Shown here: positions 5,844 to 8,983 of the stretch, one piece after another
Numbering within the stretch: position 1 is the stretch's first letter
Layout: each line of letters opens with the position of its first letter
Source of the DNA: Krumholzibacterium sp965370495
Lineage (GTDB): Bacteria; Krumholzibacteriota; Krumholzibacteriia; Krumholzibacteriales; Krumholzibacteriaceae
Reading direction: 5' to 3'
Length of the DNA stretch: 8,983 nucleotides
Assembly (NCBI GenBank): GCA_965370495.1
Contig: CBDUUV010000101.1
Location: 1 to 8,983, forward strand
Made by a program: the position numbers and the translations under genes
The notes under the pieces: generated by a model
Databases searched by the model: none
What the model saw: only the letters and a program-made list of their open reading frames with translations
Told to the model about the DNA's origin: nothing

Positions 5844-8800
5844 ATGCGGAAGACTGTACTGTTTCTTTCCGTTTTCATTTTAATCGTCACATCTCTGGAC
5901 GCTCCCATGGCAAGGGAGCCTGAAAAACAGCGTATGCATATCAAGCAGAGCTGGTCGAGGCATGACTACCCCGGGGACCTGCTCGAGGCAACGGGATTCA
6001 TGATGGCTCCCGCATCGGTCGACACCTACACTCTCGTGAATTATTCCTTCGGTATACAAAACTGGATGGGCTGGACGAGGAAAGACGGGACGGCACAGCC
6101 GGACACGTTCTTTCATGTCGATGATTTCACAGACCTTGGCGGCGGAAATTACGGAAGGCTCGTTTCGCTCGAAGGCTCGAAATCTCTCTGGTGCGGGGCG
6201 CGTCCCGGCAACGACTGGTATATGTGCAGCTGGTCAGCCGCGCCCGGCTACGGCAATTCCTGGGACCAGAGCTTCGAAACCGATCCGTTCAATTTCAGGG
6301 GAACGGTAACAATCTCCTTTAAGGGAATGATAGATTCCGAACCTGAGTACGACTATCTGACGGTTGAATACAGTCCGTACTTTCTGTCGGCATGGATCGA
6401 GCTTGCAAGTTTCGACGGCCGCGCCGACACAACGGTTTCGATTACATACGTTCCGTATAACGTATTCACGAAGCTGCGATTCCACTTCACCTCCGATGGC
6501 GCGTGGAGCAACGAGGACGGTTTGTATAACACCGACGGGGCAGCAATAATCGACAGTATAACAATCAGCGACATAGACGGTCAGATAGATTTTGAGGATT
6601 TCGAATCTTCCTCCGTCGGTGACAAGACCACCGCTTTCTGGCACGCAGACGTAGCGAACTCGATGGGCCTCTACTCAAGCCTGTGGAACAACCTTCTGGA
6701 CAGGGACCCGTGCAACAGGAACTTCAGTTCGCAGATCGTGTTCTTCAACAAGACGACCTTTCCCGACCCGACTTTCCCCGGGCAGTACTGGACGCCATGG
6801 TGCGGTGGAGAATTAGAGGGTGAAGAATACTGCCAGAGAGAATCGGTTATCTCGCCGCCTATAGATATGAGGTTGTATACCAGCGCAGGAGACGAAAATC
6901 AGGACGTGCCGATACCGCCTGCCGATCTCCCCGACCTCGGGGGATGCTACCTGAACTTTACCAGCTATAAATATCTTCCCCTGGCAAACGTTGTCTTCTA
7001 CAACTGGGCGGTGCGAGATATTGTGGACGGCTGCCCGCAGGGGTGGGAAGACCGCGGATTCGGATATTACGGCACCGACGAAAACTACCATTTCGAAGAG
7101 AACATCATAAGCGACCTGGTTGGCAATGCCGATACGATTCAGATCATGCTGACCGTTATGGACATGTGCGATGTATGGGGTCTTGTGTATGGAGACTGCG
7201 CCGAGCACACCAGCTCGCCGTACTTCGACAATATCTCGATCAAGCGCTTCAAGACGGACGGGCCGCAATTCTCCTGGCGCGGGCTGGATCTTTTCCAGGA
7301 TAACTTCCCTTCGGATGAAGACAACATGGAAAGCTGGGTGAGGGCCGATATGGCCAACGATATATGCTGGACAGGCGACCCCTGGATCCATCCGGGCGAC
7401 TCGATCGCCATCCGGTGCGATTCACCGCTTGGCGGGGGAATCGCGGAGGACGGGAACGGACCGAGAATATATATGCATGCAAAATGCACGTATATAGCCG
7501 ATGACGGGCTCAAGCCCGCTCAGCTCGCGGGGCCGTCCCTGGAGGGAACGTACGGAAGCTATCTGAGCGACGACGGGACATGGACCATAATCCAGGGCGA
7601 TTCGGCGAAAACAGCGGGCGGCACACCGATTCGGGGCATTTACGCGTTCGATCTTAACGACTCGCTATTCACCCGCGGCTACATGATCGAGTACTACTTC
7701 AAAGCCTTCGATAACGTTGGCAAAAGCGCGACACTTCCCAAAGACGCGGAGACGGTAGGCGACTACCCGTATTACAACGGGAGCTATCTCTTCGAGTTCA
7801 CGTGTCTGCCTACGCTGAATACGGGCATACTGTTCGTCGACGATTATGACGGGCGGGGGACAAATGAGGGTATCGTTCAGATCTATGTCGATCCGTCATT
7901 TGACGCGGTCATTTCACAGATGCCGGACCGGTATGACGTTAACAGCCCCTCTTCATGCGTGAGCAACGGCCCTGGGAGCAGGGCCAGACAGCTTCAGCTG
8001 AGAACAGCGTACAATACGATCTTCTGGGATTCGGGTGACCTGTCAGGGTGTACTATCTCCGACGGTATTAACAACAAAAGCGACGATTGCCAGATGCTTG
8101 TCGACTGGCTGCAGCATTCTCCCCACAAGACCGGCCTGTACGTTTTCGGCGACAATATCGCTTCGGAACTTACATTGTCCAGTTCGGCTTCCGCAGCGGC
8201 GCTTCTTGCCATAGCCGAAGTATCGCTGGTAAACGATAGCTACTTCGATATGACAGGTGGATTTGACGGGGGCGGGGTCCCGATACCCCATGTGACCGGA
8301 ACCGGTATTTTCGCCGGGCTGTCCTGTTACATCTTTGGCGGCTGCCCGGGAATCAACGACTTCGATGTCCTGGAGAAAACGGGATCGGGCCAGTACGCGC
8401 TCCAGCTGCCATCGTGCAATGAAACTGATTACTATATCGGAATATCGAACGAGCAGACGAACCTTGCCGGGTTTACTGCAAGAACGGTCTGGGTCGGCCA
8501 CAGCTTCATGTACATAAGGAACGGTAATGGAGCAACGCTCGCAAGAAACGAATTCCTGGCTGATCTGCTGCAGTTTACAGAGAGTGATACCAATGAAGAT
8601 ATTACCGGCTCGGATATACCGGTGGCCACCATGCTGGCGCAGAACCACCCCAACCCGTTCAACCCGGTCACGACGATAGACTACGCCCTCAACCGCAAGG
8701 GGCATGTATCACTGAAGGTCTACGATGTCTCTGGCAGGCTTGTGCGGACACTGGTCAGCGAAGTTCGGGATGCCGGCCGACACAAATCGGCCTGGGACGG

Positions 8801-8900
8801 GCTCAACGATACCGGCTCGACTGTGGCGAGCGGAGTGTATTTTTACAGGATGAAGGCGAAGGGATTCGAGAAGAACATGAAAATGGTTCTTTTGAGATAA
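5844..8900 (+). CDS. Large secreted multidomain protein with FlgD-like/T9SS-type C-terminal sorting tail
   Basis: 1018 residues from the ATG at 5844. Residues 1-23 are a signal peptide (MRKTVLFLSVFILIV...APMA), so the protein leaves the cytoplasm. About 60-245 looks like a beta-sandwich module rich in Trp, Cys and Asp. A second module begins near 250 (FEDFES...WHADVANS), and a third near 483 (LFQDNF...WVRADMAND), with recurring 'YFDNISIKRF'-like closing strands. GILFVDDYDG (661-670), TIFWDSGDL (725-733) and GLYVFGD (764-770) suggest a Rossmann-like domain resembling ThuA/class I amidotransferase folds. No catalytic Cys-His pair is evident, so it may only bind or scaffold. The tail NHPNPFNPVTTIDYAL (934-949), KVYDVSGRLVRTL, WDGLNDTG and VASGVYFYRM (994-1003) is the FlgD-like Ig fold found in T9SS type A sorting tails. 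The mature part has 19 cysteines, so disulfides are plausible. Export is well supported, probably to the surface or medium; the molecular function is unknown. Confidence 0.9.
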   Translation: MRKTVLFLSVFILIVTSLDAPMAREPEKQRMHIKQSWSRHDYPGDLLEATGFMMAPASVDTYTLVNYSFGIQNWMGWTRKDGTAQPDTFFHVDDFTDLGGGNYGRLVSLEGSKSLWCGARPGNDWYMCSWSAAPGYGNSWDQSFETDPFNFRGTVTISFKGMIDSEPEYDYLTVEYSPYFLSAWIELASFDGRADTTVSITYVPYNVFTKLRFHFTSDGAWSNEDGLYNTDGAAIIDSITISDIDGQIDFEDFESSSVGDKTTAFWHADVANSMGLYSSLWNNLLDRDPCNRNFSSQIVFFNKTTFPDPTFPGQYWTPWCGGELEGEEYCQRESVISPPIDMRLYTSAGDENQDVPIPPADLPDLGGCYLNFTSYKYLPLANVVFYNWAVRDIVDGCPQGWEDRGFGYYGTDENYHFEENIISDLVGNADTIQIMLTVMDMCDVWGLVYGDCAEHTSSPYFDNISIKRFKTDGPQFSWRGLDLFQDNFPSDEDNMESWVRADMANDICWTGDPWIHPGDSIAIRCDSPLGGGIAEDGNGPRIYMHAKCTYIADDGLKPAQLAGPSLEGTYGSYLSDDGTWTIIQGDSAKTAGGTPIRGIYAFDLNDSLFTRGYMIEYYFKAFDNVGKSATLPKDAETVGDYPYYNGSYLFEFTCLPTLNTGILFVDDYDGRGTNEGIVQIYVDPSFDAVISQMPDRYDVNSPSSCVSNGPGSRARQLQLRTAYNTIFWDSGDLSGCTISDGINNKSDDCQMLVDWLQHSPHKTGLYVFGDNIASELTLSSSASAAALLAIAEVSLVNDSYFDMTGGFDGGGVPIPHVTGTGIFAGLSCYIFGGCPGINDFDVLEKTGSGQYALQLPSCNETDYYIGISNEQTNLAGFTARTVWVGHSFMYIRNGNGATLARNEFLADLLQFTESDTNEDITGSDIPVATMLAQNHPNPFNPVTTIDYALNRKGHVSLKVYDVSGRLVRTLVSEVRDAGRHKSAWDGLNDTGSTVASGVYFYRMKAKGFEKNMKMVLLR
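7470..7496 (+). repeat. AT-rich inverted repeat (hairpin) inside the secreted protein gene
   Basis: Arms 7470-7481 and 7485-7496 surround a 3-nt AAA loop. Of 12 opposed positions, 10 are Watson-Crick, one is G-T and one (A7477/C7489) is mismatched. It falls at about codons 543-551, between the second-half beta module and the Rossmann-like domain, in otherwise GC-richer coding sequence. No T-tract follows, so it is not a standard terminator. Confidence 0.55.
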
Positions 8901-8945
8901 CACGTGCCTTTTTCAAGTGCCGGATTGTCCATTCTATTCAAAGGT

Positions 8946-8949
8946 GGAG
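8946..8949 (+). promoter_or_regulatory. Ribosome binding site of the gene starting at 8959
   Basis: GGAG within AAGGTGGAG, 9 nt before the ATG. This spacing is normal and is the main support for the start of the truncated last gene. Confidence 0.5.
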
Positions 8950-8958
8950 CCACACCCT

Positions 8959-8983
8959 ATGAAAATTGATCTTATCGTTTGGG
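8959..8983 (+). CDS. Start of a further gene, truncated by window end
   Basis: Only eight codons are visible (MKIDLIVW), preceded by GGAG at good spacing and located 58 nt after the stop of the secreted protein in the same direction. No convincing terminator or promoter lies in the gap, so it may be co-transcribed with the secreted protein. The visible residues are too few to assign a family; the short hydrophobic DLIVW could be an opening beta strand or the beginning of a signal sequence. Confidence 0.5.

Noticed and set aside
8900..8925. Possible terminator after the secreted protein (run of five T after CACGTGCC)
   Set aside because: No stable stem precedes the T run; CACGTG is a loop-less 6-bp palindrome and the neighbouring GTGCC copies are direct, not inverted.
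8912..8940. Promoter-like TTCAAG-N17-TATTCA before the last gene
   Set aside because: Both boxes match only three of six consensus bases.

Overview
The window is ordinary-looking bacterial chromosome from a Gram-negative organism with an outer membrane: it encodes RND-type efflux proteins, a lipoprotein and a secreted protein. The C-terminus of the secreted protein combines an NPFNP motif, a FlgD-like Ig fold and a VASGVYFYRM-type strand. That tail is characteristic of the FCB superphylum and allied candidate phyla (Eisenbacteria, Krumholzibacteriota, Zixibacteria, Latescibacteria and similar). The phylum call is inference, and I cannot place the organism more precisely from sequence alone.

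Layout. Bases 1-488 (+) hold the C-terminal 161 residues of an RND inner-membrane efflux transporter. After 34 nt comes a complete second RND transporter (523-3567, +, 1014 aa), so this is the end of a tandem two-pump operon; the membrane-fusion and outer-membrane partners would lie upstream if present. Tail-to-tail with it, only 16 nt away, is a secreted lipoprotein of unknown function (3584-4627, -) with a clear lipobox, a good ribosome binding site and a near-consensus sigma-70 promoter. Divergent from the lipoprotein is an AlkD-family HEAT-repeat DNA glycosylase (4792-5511, +). It has no convincing Shine-Dalgarno, and a -10-like box lies so close to the ATG that a leaderless mRNA is possible.

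A 332-nt intergenic stretch (5512-5843) carries a strong extended -10 promoter (TTGAAA-N17-TATAAG). This predicts a leader of about 214 nt in front of a 1018-aa secreted multidomain protein (5844-8900, +). That protein has a signal peptide, beta-sandwich modules rich in Trp and Cys, a Rossmann-like domain resembling ThuA/GATase, and a FlgD-like/T9SS-like sorting tail. A further gene appears to start at 8959 and runs off the window.

The genes fall into unlinked jobs: export of small molecules (RND pair), repair of alkylated DNA (AlkD-like), and cell-surface or secreted proteins (lipoprotein and large beta protein). Nothing shows them acting as one system. I found no CRISPR array, tRNA, rRNA, transposase, integrase or phage gene. 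The observations most worth checking are the long structured leader, the modular secreted protein, the possible leaderless AlkD message, an intragenic AT-rich hairpin, and the tandem RND arrangement.
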